This document shows, piece by piece, positions 51,703 to 62,243 of a DNA stretch of 64,000 nucleotides. How positions within the stretch are numbered: the stretch's first letter is position 1; each line of letters begins with the position of its first letter. The notes beneath the pieces are model-generated. The model had not been told where the DNA came from. It made no database searches and worked only from the letters and a program-made list of their open reading frames with translations. The position numbers and the translations under genes are program-made. This DNA comes from Cololabis saira (lineage: Eukaryota; Chordata; Actinopteri; Beloniformes; Belonidae). Location of the stretch: positions 2,705,001 through 2,769,000 of the forward strand of contig NC_084610.1 in assembly GCF_033807715.1 (NCBI RefSeq), in the 5' to 3' direction.

Positions 51703-54411
51703 ATGAGTTCAAGTTCAAGGCCTGCTTCTAATGTTGATACAAATGAGCAGAAAAGACAATCGATGCTCACTGCCAAAGCATTGGCAAACAAAATTGAATA
51801 TCTTCAAAAGGAAAGAAAATCTAAGGTTAACAAGATTGAAGCTCTTTTAAAAGAACTTAATGGGCTTATGAATAATGTTGATAATGCTCAGTCTGTTACA
51901 CTCCATCTTCACACTGTGTCTGCACTGTATGATGAAGCAAGGCAACTTCATGATTCTGTCATTTCATTGCTCCATACAGAGGAACGTGAAAGACAAAATA
52001 CTTGGTTTGCAAAAGTGCACAAAAACAAAGTTGCTTTCATTGAAAATGCAAACACATGGCTCTTAGAAATAAATAGCCAAATGCAAGGTGCACTGCAGTT
52101 ACATGAGGATGTTATCTCTGCCTCATCTCAGTCACACATGGTTGGAACACTTGCTGTGAATAATGATATTGATGTTTGTGTTTCAGAACAGATTCCTGAG
52201 GTGGGAACCTCTGTTGCTTTTGACGACGTTAACCCCGATGACAGTATTTCTAATGTTGCAGTTGAGTCATTAAAGAAAAGGAGCACTGCAGGAAGTAGGT
52301 GTAGGTCCATTACCTCATCTACTGCATCTGCACGTGTTATTGCAGAAGCAGAAATGGCAGCATTACTAGCTCGTCAGCATCTGCTAAAGGAGAAACATGC
52401 TCTTGAAGAAGAAGAAGTGCAGCTTAAGAAGAAGAAAGAGAAGTTGGACCTGGATATGGAGATAGCAGCATCAGCAGCTAAAATAAGCTACTTGAAAGTC
52501 TCGAGCACCTCGCGAGTGTCTGTATCTAGCGGGGCAGATGGGATGAATTCCTACCTTGATAAGAGGACACAAAAGGTTCCTCGTGCGCTGGACGCTGATG
52601 CTGAGACCTTTTTCCCTGTGTCAGTGAGGCAGTCATCTCAGCCTGCCTCAACAGGTTTACCACAGTCACGTTTACATCTTGTGGATGCTAGGCCTAAGCA
52701 GCCACGTTCATCTTTCCTTGACCCTCAGTCTAAGAAGAATGTGGGGCTGCTGTCTCAATCTGCTTTAGACCATCTGCACCAGAGGCCCAGACTTGAGGTG
52801 CTACAAAGTGCAGCCTATGAAGATCATCCTCAGTCGCAGCAGCTGCAGTCAGCTCAGTCAGACCAGCATGCTCCTGTAGAGCAGGGAGGTTCTAATCATG
52901 GTCAGCTGATTTCTGTCTTGGAGAGGCAAAACCAGATCACCTCTTTGCTGGCTGAACAACAGTCATTATTCTTTCTTCCTAGGCGCGACATTCAGGTCTT
53001 TTATGGTGATCCCTTGGAGTATCAAACCTTCATCAGAGCTTTTGAACACAGCATCGAAGAGAAGACTCACAGCGCCAAAGATTGTCTCTATTATCTTGAG
53101 CAGTATACTAAGGGGCAGCCCAAAGACATGGTTCGAAGCTGTCAGCACATGTCTGCAGAAAGTGGCTATGCTAAAGCCAAGTCCTTACTGCAACAGCACT
53201 TTGGCGACCCACTGAAGATCACGTCTGCGTATATGGAAAAGGTCTTCTTGTGGCCAGCGATTAGGTCAGAGGACATCGCTGCTCTTCAGTCTTACAGTTT
53301 CTTGTTGCGATCTTGCTGCAACACTCTTGAAGAGTTTGAGTCCACACACGAGCTGGATGTCCCTGCTAATATGCAGGCTGTCATTAAGAAGCTGCCATAT
53401 AAGCTCAGGGACAAGTGGAGAGATGCTGCCTGCAGTTTGCAGGAGAAGAACCACCGCAGAGCCACCTTTCGTGACATAGTTACGTTTATTGAAAGGCAGG
53501 TGAAGATCGCCAGCGATCCAATCTTTGGGGACTTACAGGATTCTTCCCCTGCAGTATCGAGAAAGGAAGCGAGGCCCACTAAACCTCAGTCCTTTTCTAG
53601 GCCCAAGGGAAGTAGCTTTGCGACCACTGTTGCTTCAGTCAACGGTAGTAATGACACCATAAAGAAGGAGAACAGTCCACCTGTTGGAGTTTGCTTGCTT
53701 TGTGGAGCTGGACATACCCTGGACATGTGCTCTCTATTGGCAAAGAGGTCACACAGTGATAAGATGTCCTTCTTAAAAGAGAAAGGGGTGTGCTTTGGCT
53801 GTATGTGCATTGGGCACAGAAGCAAAGATTGCCACAAGCGCCTTGTGTGCAAGGTGTGCAACTTGAAACACCCTACTATGTTGCACATTTACTCCAAAGA
53901 CAGGGAAGAGTCTGCCAAAGGGCAAACAGGAACAGCAGATGGAAGTGCTTTGGTCAAGGTGCAGTCCAGTGGTCTTACTGGGGCCGGAGAGAGTGACTGC
54001 ACTCTTGCCATACTTCCCGTTCGGGTGAAGTCCAAAAAGGGTCATGCTACAGTGGTCACATATGCTTTTCTTGATCCTGGGAGCTCGGCTTCATTTTGCA
54101 CAGAAGGGCTTATGAACCGACTGAACCTCTCAGGAAGAAGGTCTGACATTCTCCTAAGGACAATGGGTCAGGAGAAGGTCGTGAGCAGTCACATTGTGAG
54201 GGACTTGGAGGTAGCTGGGCTGGACACAGATTGTTTCTGTGAGCTACCTGAACTGTTCACGCAGAATTGCATGCCTGTCCACCAAGGCAACATCCCTAGG
54301 CAGGAAGATCTGCGGAATTGGCCGCACCTTCAACACATCAACATAACAGCGATTGACTCAGGGGTAGATCTTCTTATTGGAACCAATGTTCCAAGGGCTC
54401 TAGAGCCATAG
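51703..54411 (+). CDS. BEL/Pao gag-protease polyprotein (902 aa)
   Basis: N-terminal coiled-coil-prone region (about 15-130), a charged region with KEKHALEEEEVQLKKKKEKL (about 220-260), a DUF1759-like gag core from about residue 427 (DIQVFYGDPLEYQTFIRAFE), then three zinc motifs at about 664-735: C-x2-C-x3-H-x4-C, C-x2-C-x4-H-x4-C and C-x2-C-x3-H-x4-H. A BEL/Pao (peptidase A17-like) aspartic protease follows, with FLDPGSSASF near 790. The frame ends at TAG directly after ALEP; the same frame continues openly downstream. Gag would package element RNA and the protease cut the polyprotein. Intact, so possibly translated. The start is the first ATG after the CA tract. Confidence 0.85.
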   Translation: MSSSSRPASNVDTNEQKRQSMLTAKALANKIEYLQKERKSKVNKIEALLKELNGLMNNVDNAQSVTLHLHTVSALYDEARQLHDSVISLLHTEERERQNTWFAKVHKNKVAFIENANTWLLEINSQMQGALQLHEDVISASSQSHMVGTLAVNNDIDVCVSEQIPEVGTSVAFDDVNPDDSISNVAVESLKKRSTAGSRCRSITSSTASARVIAEAEMAALLARQHLLKEKHALEEEEVQLKKKKEKLDLDMEIAASAAKISYLKVSSTSRVSVSSGADGMNSYLDKRTQKVPRALDADAETFFPVSVRQSSQPASTGLPQSRLHLVDARPKQPRSSFLDPQSKKNVGLLSQSALDHLHQRPRLEVLQSAAYEDHPQSQQLQSAQSDQHAPVEQGGSNHGQLISVLERQNQITSLLAEQQSLFFLPRRDIQVFYGDPLEYQTFIRAFEHSIEEKTHSAKDCLYYLEQYTKGQPKDMVRSCQHMSAESGYAKAKSLLQQHFGDPLKITSAYMEKVFLWPAIRSEDIAALQSYSFLLRSCCNTLEEFESTHELDVPANMQAVIKKLPYKLRDKWRDAACSLQEKNHRRATFRDIVTFIERQVKIASDPIFGDLQDSSPAVSRKEARPTKPQSFSRPKGSSFATTVASVNGSNDTIKKENSPPVGVCLLCGAGHTLDMCSLLAKRSHSDKMSFLKEKGVCFGCMCIGHRSKDCHKRLVCKVCNLKHPTMLHIYSKDREESAKGQTGTADGSALVKVQSSGLTGAGESDCTLAILPVRVKSKKGHATVVTYAFLDPGSSASFCTEGLMNRLNLSGRRSDILLRTMGQEKVVSSHIVRDLEVAGLDTDCFCELPELFTQNCMPVHQGNIPRQEDLRNWPHLQHINITAIDSGVDLLIGTNVPRALEP

Positions 54412-55506
54412 GAGGTGGTCAGGAGTGTGGGTTGTGGTCCTTATGCCATTCAAACCATGTTGGGTTGGACGGTGAATGGTCCTCTTCGAGGTGACTGCAC
54501 TAACAACACCGCTTGCATGAGTCATGATGTAACAGTCAATCGGATTTCAGTTGCAAGACTTGACCAGCTGTGGGAGCAGCAGACGAAGGAAGACTTTCCT
54601 GAATGCATTCAGGATGAGCACCTCGGGCTGTCGAGGGAAGATCTTGAAGTTAAAACGGTGTCTGTGAACGTGATTCAGGCCAATGAGCAGACAGATGTGG
54701 TCATGCAGTTCATTAGTCACTTCTTGTCTCGGTTCCGCCTGAGAAAGATGGTTGGTTGGTTGCTCAGGATTAAGAGGCTGTTGTTGGAGCTGGCTCAGAA
54801 GTGGAGGCTTCTTGTCATGTCTGGTCTGGAGGAAGAGAAGCTGCGAGAGGAGATGCAGACTGTCAGAACTCAAGCTGCGAAGGGTCTCCTTTCGGTTGAA
54901 GAGCTTGACAACGCAGAAACTGCCATCATTGGCTTTTGTCAAGAGAAGAGGTTTCCTGAAGAAATGGCTGGCTTGTGGAAAGGAGAAGGCGTGAAGAAAA
55001 CCAGTCATTTGTACCGGCTCAATCCTATTCTTGAGGGTGGTATTCTAAGGGTTGGTGGCAGGCTTGGGAGAGCAGCCATGCCAGAGGAGGCAAAACATCC
55101 AGCTATCTTGGCCAGGGACTTTCACGTTTCCGACCTCCTTCTGCGTCATATTCATCAGGTGACAGGGCATGGTGGACGTAACCACATGCTGTCGGTACTT
55201 CATCAGAGATATTGGATCCCAGGAGCCAGCGTTGCTATTAGGAAGGCTCTGTCTAAGTGTGTCATCTGTCGTAGACTGCATGCAGTACCAGGACATCAAC
55301 GGATGGCAGATCTCCCTCTTGACAGGGTTTCACCTGACGAGCCTCCGTTCACTCGAGCTGGAGTCGATTGCTTTGGGCCTTTTGAGGTCTCGCTTGGAGA
55401 GCTCATGCTCTATGATCCCTTTTTGCTTGGAGCTCTTGAGCTCTTTAAACCCTCTCTCTCTTTAATTTTCATTTTTCGCAGATGGAGAGAGGAGAGGAGA
55501 GGATGA
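54412..55506 (+). pseudogene. BEL/Pao pol remnant: integrase zinc domain, RT deleted
   Basis: In frame with gag-protease after one TAG. It begins EVVRSVGCGPYAIQTMLGW, the end of the protease/RT linker, then after LSREDLEV jumps to sequence normally found just before integrase (FLSRFRLRKMVGWLLRIKRL). Next comes the H2C2 zinc domain (RHIHQVTGHGGRN ... KCVICRRLH) and only the first integrase core aspartate (AGVDCFGPF), before sequence I cannot place. RT and RNase H are missing entirely. Not self-sufficient. Confidence 0.8.
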
Positions 55507-55635
55507 AGAATGAAGACTCCATTGATTATTATTAATTTGTATTGATTTTTTGAATGATTGTAACTTTAAGGTTAATCGAGCTCCTACATAGTTATGCATG
55601 TGTAATTAATGCCCAGGCTTAATTAGGGGCCGGAA

Positions 55636-56107
55636 TGTAGGAGCCGAATTCATTAGTATTGAGCACTGGATTGGGTGATGGCTGGGTTTAATGAATGAAG
55701 GCACCTCAGTGGCTCCTTGTCGTAGGAGTGTCTCTGTGGGTGGTCTTTGGGCGTATACAAATAAGGTTTCTCTTCCGCTCGCGCCGAGAGGCTGGCTGGC
55801 TTATGGAGGTGGGGTGAGCTGGGAGAGAGCATACTTTGTTGACCGCACTACGCACTAGGCATATTGGATCTTGATATCAACTCACACTAATTGATTGCTC
55901 ATTCTTTAAGCTATTTTGCACATATTTATTACAAGTATTGAACTGTATTGTGATAATTGATGCACTGAAATAGTAAACCCTTTTTAAACTTGAGCTTATT
56001 GTTTGGACAGTGATTATTATTTTAATGTGCGCGTCGGACAGTTTTAGTATCTCCCATGCTTAGCCTGCCGGTTGATTGATCAATTGGGGTCATTATCAGC
56101 CATTATA
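55636..56107 (+). repeat. 3' LTR of the BEL/Pao element
   Basis: Same 472 bp as the 5' LTR, with no difference seen by eye. It is preceded by the purine-rich aggggccggaa, a likely polypurine tract, and followed by the target duplication CAGGC. Confidence 0.9.
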
Positions 56108-56112
56108 CAGGC

Positions 56113-56501
56113 AGTTTAACCACTCAATGTCTAGGCAAGTTTGAGAACAACAAAATAGCACATATTACACTTACTTTTGCCTTTGCACACAACGAGCAGG
56201 GTGTGTCTGCAGCCTGAAGGACTGAGGCGTCTTGCAGGTCGCAGACAGATACACTTGGAGTGTCGGTAGATATGTGCTCAGAAAGGAAGGGATATCGCTA
56301 ATGTGTGGATTTCAAATTAAAGTAACAAAGAAACATAAGACTTTCTGACACTAACTCCAATGACATTGCGATATCTCTGCTTTATATCCCAGTGAGGTGG
56401 ATTAGTGAGCTGATGTCTCACTCACTCTTGGGTACAGGTGGATAGCTGCTCTCTGTGATGATCTGACTTATGGCCTCTGGCAGCTCGTCCAGGTTCTAGT
56501 C
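56113..56501. other. Intergenic between LTR element and hAT
   Basis: No exon with convincing signals; nothing recognised. Confidence 0.35.
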
Positions 56502-56509
56502 CCGTGACT

Positions 56510-57247
56510 CAGGGGCGAAAATCCCGGGGGGGACAAGTCTCCCCCATTAGTAAAGCTGTCCCCCCCTAGAATAATTTGAGACAGAATTAATAATTTTGGA
56601 ACAATGCAGTAGTATTTAGTAGTGATGCACCAAAATGAAAATTTGTGGCCGAAACCGAAATCGAAAATAATAATAAACAGTAAAATCTCATTACACTGAA
56701 AACAAGAGTCATCACCAGAAAAATAACTTGTTATTTGACAATTTTCACCTGTTTCGAGTAAATTTTCACTTGAAATAAGTAGGAAAATCTGCCAGTGGGA
56801 CAAGATTTATCTTCTCATTACAAGCAAAAAAATCTTGTTCCACTGGCAGATTTTTCTACTTATTTTAAGTGAAAATCTACTTGAAACAGGTGAAAATTGT
56901 TATTTTTTTCCAGTGATGAGTCCTGTTTTAAGTGTAATGAGATAGTTTTTTACTAAAAATGAGACATTTTAACTAGAAATAAGACAGATATTCTTGTTAA
57001 GATTTTGGGTTTTTGTATCAGTGTATTATGTCAGATGTGCTGTATTATTGCACCTTCCACCTAATACCATTGTTTTGTATTACTCTAAGAAAGGTCTTCT
57101 GCCTGTTTGCGAGATAGAGTTGAAAATGTCAAAATGCTGTATTAAAGGAAGGCTCAAACTTTTATTCCTTGTCCCCCCCTGGATTTATTCTCTAAAATGT
57201 TACTGTTTATTGTCCCCCCCAACTATGAAACGGGATTTTCGCCCCTG
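56510..57247. mobile_element. hAT-type element, TSD CCGTGACT
   Basis: CAGGGGCGAAAATCCCG ends inverted, perfect CCGTGACT duplication (56502-56509 and 57248-57255). Nested hairpin repeat at 56700-57020, related to 43540-43850. Subterminal gtcccccc tracts. No transposase. Confidence 0.92.
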
Positions 57248-57529
57248 CCGTGACTAAAACTTCAGAGGTAAAGTAAAGAGCACTGAAGTCAGACAGACAT
57301 GAAAGGAGTAGCTGAGTAATAACACGTTTGAAAAGTTTAAAATACAAAATTCTAAAATCTTGATTGAAAACCAAATGTAACATTTCCCCAATAAATAGAA
57401 GAGCCATGAAATCAAACAGCTGTTAAGCAGCAGGAACACTGAGTAAAGCTCTCAGCAGTGAAGTCCTGAAGATGATGAGGTTCAGCAGGTGGAGGTTTAT
57501 CCTCTGGTCCTCAGCAGCTGCTTCTCCTT

Positions 57530-57543
57530 CTAGTAATCTGATT
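57530..57543 (-). pseudogene. Gene A last-exon homologue
   Basis: Acceptor ttttccttcag, then SDY and TAG in the gene B phase. Sequence beyond the stop aligns with gene B exon 11 (aaggagaagcagctgctgag), showing a shifted, eroded version. Behind the upstream TAA it would be untranslated. Confidence 0.5.
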
Positions 57544-57845
57544 CTGAAGGAAAACTAATTATGAGAAAAACCTCTCAGTTTCAACATCTGATATGTTGTT
57601 TATGTTCTACTGGGTATAAAAATGTAGATGAGATTTGCAAATCATTACATTTAGTTTTATTACATTTTACACGACATTCCAACTTATTTGTAATTGGGGT
57701 TGTATTTGGTAAATAGGTTTAAACAAAAGAATATGCATTTTTGTCTCACTTTGTAATAATTTGGGGTCTAAATGTCAAAGTCAGCCTGTGGGAAAAGTGG
57801 TGCTGAGATTTGATGTCCTGTTGGGTGAGAAAACATTTTACTCAC

Positions 57846-57947
57846 CAGCTCCACTGTTGTCATTGCCGTCATCATCCACTGTGTCTTACATCATCTCCTG
57901 TACATCATCAGTCTTCTTCAACAGCTCCAGATCAACTGTGGGTTCGT
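57846..57947 (-). pseudogene. Gene A tail exon with in-frame stop
   Basis: 102 nt (2+99+1), acceptor aatctttgacag, donor GTGAGT. Reads DEPTVDLELLKKTDDVQEMM, stop, then DTVDDDGNDNSGA. The symmetric length beyond the TAA argues that the stop is secondary. Confidence 0.75.
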
Positions 57948-58789
57948 CTGTCAAAGATTCAACAAAACGTCACACTGGGACATTCCTGGTTTTCCAGTTT
58001 TATGTTTTCTGCATCAATATTAGTTTTTTTAATGCATCTTTAGAATAGTACCTACAATTTTGTTGTATATAGTTAACAACAACGACACCAAAGGCAGTTT
58101 GTCTCTACATCTCCTGTTTTATTGTAAAGTGCCAGTAACTTTGGGTATTTCCTGACAGCAGGCACCGGAGACCAAGCAGATATATGGCTACGTGGCGGAT
58201 AAGCTTGTAGAGTGCGAGTACTTAGATAGCGAGTAATCGTACATACGTGGAGCAAGTTGATCTCTAAGAAAAGAAAGTTTTCTATCTTGTGCAGAAGCTT
58301 AAAAAAAAAGAAAATAAATCCCATAATAGGTGATAAATAACCTCATATGAGCAGACATTGCCCAACTGATCAGAGGCTTCAAAGCAAACAACTGTTAATT
58401 CAATTAAAATTCAAAAATACTTTATAAATCTGAGAAAGGAAATTAATTAATGATGTTCAATCATTAATAAACCCTTCGAGTCATGGATCTGATCATCAAC
58501 TCTTTGACAAAGGTTTTGTCACCAGATCCATGTTCATCCCTGAGTAGTGTGTTTGTTTGTCTGCTAACATTGATGATATCAGCCCTTTGAAACAATAAAA
58601 ACAAGTATCAAATATCTGAAACACTTCCAGTTGGTTACAGATGCAGTTGCATAAAAGGAAGTCTGCAGTGTTTTTAAGCAGAAATTACCCAAATTACACA
58701 AGAGTCATGATTTATAAACTAAAACTACAGCTTTTGTGTATATTTGGTGCTGAGGTTTTTTCTGTTGGATGAGAAAACATTTTACTCAC

Positions 58790-58840
58790 CAGGTTCTTTC
58801 CTTCCCGTCTTGTTCTGTTCACCAGCTTTCAGCTTCTCCT
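58790..58840 (-). CDS. Gene A tail exon 1
   Basis: 51 nt (2+48+1), acceptor ttgacag, donor GTGAGT. Reads KEKLKAGEQNKTGRKEP. Basic rather than acidic. Flanks match the gene B tail modules. Confidence 0.7.
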
Positions 58841-59936
58841 CTGTCAAAGATTTAAAACCACAACGTCACACTGGTTTCTGCCAGAAACATTGAATTCAGC
58901 AGCTACTGTTGATACGACACATTTATGTCAAGCATTTAAAGAACCGTCATGAGAGGCTTGAATCAGCTTCTAAAATGTGGACTCATTGGGGCTATAAATG
59001 TTATCATTTAATTACATTATAATGTAATTAAATGATAACATGTGGACTCATTGGGGGATATAAATGTTATAAATGACCACATTACATTAGCTGAGTATCA
59101 ATGTTGCTGACAAAAGAAAGAAAGAAAGTCTGGCCAGGCATGTAGACTGTGAATGCTGAAATGAGAAGTGATGAAAGTTAAAAACAAACAAGATAAACCC
59201 AGCAGAGACGGTCCGTATTGAACCAGAGAGGGGAACTCAGAAACCGTGGAGGAAACAGGGACGAGTCTACGGTTGTGTGTCGGTAGAGAAGCATGAATCA
59301 CTTCAGAGGTGACAAATAAAACTGAAATAACCTTAAATAAGAGCACAGATGATCTAATACGTGATTTATGATTTATTTACAGGCGGTGGATTTAACAGAT
59401 TCGTATGTTTGCTACATAAGGAAACATGAACCCTGAAGTCGCTGAACATGACGACATGAAACTTCAATCTGTTCCTCTGACGGGAGAAAAGGATGTTTCC
59501 AACGTAGGAATCTGGTTTAAATTAAGATGAGCCTTTTTAAGTTTTATTAAGTTAATCTAAAGGAGAGCAAAGCAGCTATTTACTGCACTTTTGTTTTTAT
59601 TATGGCTTTTTTTTAATAATGTTTCATTCAAACACTTTTGAATGTTGTTACTTTCTTCAAATGTTTTTACATATAAAATGAAAGTAAAATAATATTTGCC
59701 TCCCTGTTTGTTAAAATCATTATTTTAAGGTCTAAGGTTAAATAAAATGATCTGATGAATGTAGTTGTGGTGGTTTAAACTTCATCTCTCTCTGGTATCT
59801 TCATCTTCAGTTTAGTTTATACTCAAGTTTAACTTATATATTTATAAAAGATATAAATAAACATGTATGTGTTTATATTGATGTTAGACTGAAGAATATT
59901 TCATTTTATAAATGTGATGTTTGTGTGAGAACTTAC
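58841..59936. other. Gene A intron after the transmembrane exon
   Basis: No exon. Includes a perfect 42-bp palindrome (58999-59040) between two direct copies of tgtggactcattgggg. Confidence 0.5.
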
Positions 59937-60056
59937 TTCTTTTAAGATACAACACGAGACCCAGGACCAGGAGACCCAGGACCAGGAGACCCAGGACCAG
60001 GAGACTCAGGCCAGTCGAAACTCCAGCTATAACAGGGGTTGAATCAACTCTATCTT
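59937..60056 (-). CDS. Gene A transmembrane exon with expanded repeat
   Basis: 120 nt (2+117+1), acceptor tttttttgtag, donor GTAAGT. Reads KDRVDSTPVIAGVSTG, then SLLVLGLLVLGLLVLGLVLY and LKR. The helix is coded by a 15-bp repeat in three copies (LLVLG). 18 nt longer than the gene B exon. Confidence 0.85.
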
Positions 60057-60176
60057 CTACAAAAAAAAATAAAAATAATAATAATTTGATTACAGCTTAT
60101 TTCAATGTTTAATCACATCTCGACTCAGAGAGAATTGATGACGTGAACAAATAAACACTGATGTGTAAAAACTCAC

Positions 60177-60264
60177 TCCTGATTAGAGGGTTGGGCAGGT
60201 TTTCACTCTGCTTAATGCTGACAGGGTTTACCAACATACAGCTGAAGAAAGGTTCCTGGTACTC
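60177..60264 (-). CDS. Gene A exon: second half of C2-like domain
   Basis: 88 nt (29 codons + 1), acceptor attttatag, donor GTGAGT. Reads EYQEPFFSCMLVNPVSIKQS; C..x.NPVS as in gene B. Confidence 0.85.
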
Positions 60265-60512
60265 CTATAAAATATAAGAAACACAACTAAAGAACTTTTT
60301 TGTCCATGAAAAGGACTCAAAAGTTTCCCTCCCACTTTATTCACATTTTGACAAAACAGACACAAAGTATTCTGAGTTTCCATCAGCGGCTTTTGGAATA
60401 TTTGGATAAATAAAAGAAAGTTTAGAGATGTACTTATAGCAGTAGATGATTATGTATCAACATTTTGTTCATCAATGATCCTTTTCACCCACAAACATCA
60501 TTCTGACTGTAC

Positions 60513-60676
60513 CTGTGTTATTTTTAACATCTTGTTTCCAGGAACATTCTTGACACCAATTAACCAGAAATACTTGACTGGTCCATGGTTATCAGTGGTG
60601 TTGCCTTCACAGGTCAGATTACAGTGGGTATTTTCATCGTTGCAGTCTGGGGAAACAGTGGGTTTGGGGACTGGAG
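60513..60676 (-). CDS. Gene A exon: first half of C2-like domain
   Basis: 164 nt, same length and phase as gene B exon 4, acceptor tcctgtcag, donor GTACAG. Contains PKPTVSPDCNDENTHCNLTC and YFWLIGVKN. The NVT site of gene B is NVP here, so that glycosylation site is lost; an NTT in EGNTTD is new. Confidence 0.88.
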
Positions 60677-60764
60677 CTGACAGGAAGAGAGCATATGAAA
60701 ATGTTGTTGAAATCAGTTGAAAAGCAAACAAAAATCAGCAAACTAGAGTCAGAATTCCTCCACT

Positions 60765-61284
60765 AGGGGCACGGTGGTGCAGCAGGTAGTGCAGCCGTCT
60801 CACAGCAAGAAGGTCCTGGGTTCGATTCCCGCCGGGGACGCTGAAGTGCGTGTTAGTTCCTCCATGACTTCAGCACCACACCCTGGGTGGGGTTGGTGAA
60901 AGGATCTTTCTGTGTGGAGTTTGCATGTTCTCCCCGTGTTCCCTTGGGTAGCAATGTGAGCTACCGTCACAAAAACATGCAACAGTCCTGGGCTCTACTG
61001 CCCCCTCTGGCCAACCGGGGAACAGATGGGGTGGGGAGGATCTGGCCGGAATAACGTGATCCTTCCACGCGCTACATCCGGCCAGAGAAACCCCACCCTG
61101 TCTGGTGAAAAGATGCTGCTCACTCCTCAGGTTAAGGAGGAGACCTGAGCTCAGTGCAGGAACTCCTGGGGTTGGTAGAGGATGGCAATGCCCAGGACTG
61201 TCACTTAGGGAGGAGCACTGGGTGAGGAAATTAGTAAAAAAAAAAATCAGGGATAAAAACTTAAAAAAAAAAAAAAAAAAAAAA
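60765..61284 (+). mobile_element. tRNA-derived SINE beside a splice donor
   Basis: Starts ggggcacggtggtgcagcag, B-box-like gggttcgattcccg, conserved gtgtggagtttgcatgttct, and ends in a long A tail (61262-61285). Duplication AGAATTCCTCCACT on both sides (60751-60764 and 61285-61298). Removing it and one duplication leaves a 91-nt intron, exactly the length in gene B. Confidence 0.9.
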
Positions 61285-61301
61285 AGAATTCCTCCACTTA
61301 C

Positions 61302-61424
61302 AGATGATCTTAATTTCAGTGGGGTTTTCCCATTCGTAGTTGACCTCTGGTGTGTAGCTTCCGCTGTGTTTGAGAGTCACGTTGTAGAGCGTCAGACATC
61401 CAGATGTTGTATCCAAGGAACAGT
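61302..61424 (-). CDS. Gene A exon: second half of V-like domain
   Basis: 123 nt (2+120+1), acceptor atatgttcag, donor GTAAGT. Reads CSLDTTSGCLTLYNVTLKHS then GSYTPEVNYEW; parallels gene B exon 3. The donor is kept by the SINE duplication. Confidence 0.88.
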
Positions 61425-61800
61425 CTGAACATATGAAAGATATTCCATCATTAAAGTGTTTTAGTGTCATTTATCTTAACTGCTACTTAAGATCTGAAAA
61501 ATCCCCACCCAGTCAAGTGAGATAGAAAGTAACCTCTGTCCATTCTTAGGACATTTTTCTTTTGCCCCTCAAAAGACATAATAAGTTACACCATTCTATT
61601 ATTTACTGGACACATTCAAAGAAAAGCAGCACAATATTTTTTTTTTACATCCTTTGATTTAATTTGATAATGAATCAACTTTAGCCGCTGTTCAAGTGGA
61701 CTGAGGTCATGTAGCCTCAAGAATCTGGAGGAAGAAGATGTGGAGTCACCAAGGAGATACATCTTTCTTCTTGAATTGACCATCTAGGACGGGGGGTTAA
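61425..61800. other. Gene A intron, no first V exon found
   Basis: The first part resembles gene B intron 2 at 39321. No homologue of the first V exon or signal exon is visible up to the window end. Confidence 0.45.
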
Positions 61801-61990
61801 TCCTGGTCCTGGTCCTGCATGTTTTACATGTTTCCTTGCTTCATCACATCCTGATACAAATGACGGTCATTAACACACTGGTGCAGACCTTAATTACAAG
61901 CTGATGATGACCGTTAATTAGAGTGAGGTGATGTTGCTAGGCAACAACTAAAACAAGCAGGACACCAGCCCTCCAGGACCAGGATCCCCC
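61801..61990. repeat. hAT-like MITE, related to 31974
   Basis: ggttaatcctggtcctgg ... ctccaggaccaggat, with tgatacaaat and acaagctgatgatga as in the copy at 31974-32182. Confidence 0.5.
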
Positions 61991-62019
61991 CGACCGAGGA
62001 ACTGCAGAAATGTGTTTGT

Positions 62020-62243
62020 GGCAGGGTGGAGGAGCAGCAGCCACTCAGGTGATGGGTCACAGGTGGGCCCCATCAACCTCTCCACCCTGCCTGCCTTCAT
62101 AAGGCATGGCTGCACAGCAGCAAGGGGGCTGTGGGAGAAGGTGCTTGTGCACGTGTGTGGGTGTTTGGAAGTTGCTGAATAAAAAGAGTTCTGCACTGAA
62201 ACCCCGTGTCCTCTCTGTCCTGTCGGTCGGGCCCCCGTAGCAC
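62020..62243 (+). repeat. LTR-like fragment, related to 32500-32681
   Basis: cccatcaacctctccaccct, cataaggcatggctgcacag, AATAAA (62179), ending near ggcccccgtagca; abuts the truncated RTE LINE. Confidence 0.45.

Larger units (their letters stand above)
57530..61424 (-). pseudogene. CD2/SLAM-like Ig receptor, gene A (partial, truncated tail)
   Basis: Paralogue of gene B in the same orientation. Exons seen: 61302-61424 (V second half), 60513-60676 and 60177-60264 (C2 halves), 59937-60056 (transmembrane), 58790-58840 and 57846-57947 (tail), 57530-57543 (last). All phases equal those of gene B. Signal and first V exons are not found up to 64000 and may lie beyond, behind the RTE insertion. The second tail exon has an in-frame TAA (57886-57888), 40 nt before its donor. 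That is close enough to the following junction that nonsense-mediated decay might be avoided, so a short-tailed receptor is possible. Typed as pseudogene for caution; a functional truncated receptor is a real alternative. Confidence 0.75.

Noticed and set aside
54409..54411. Treating the TAG as proof of programmed readthrough
   Set aside because: A missing RT and truncated integrase show the element is defective, so a simple nonsense change is at least as likely.
60765..60850. tRNA gene
   Set aside because: A B-box-like motif is present but no full cloverleaf; the A tail and target duplications show a SINE.
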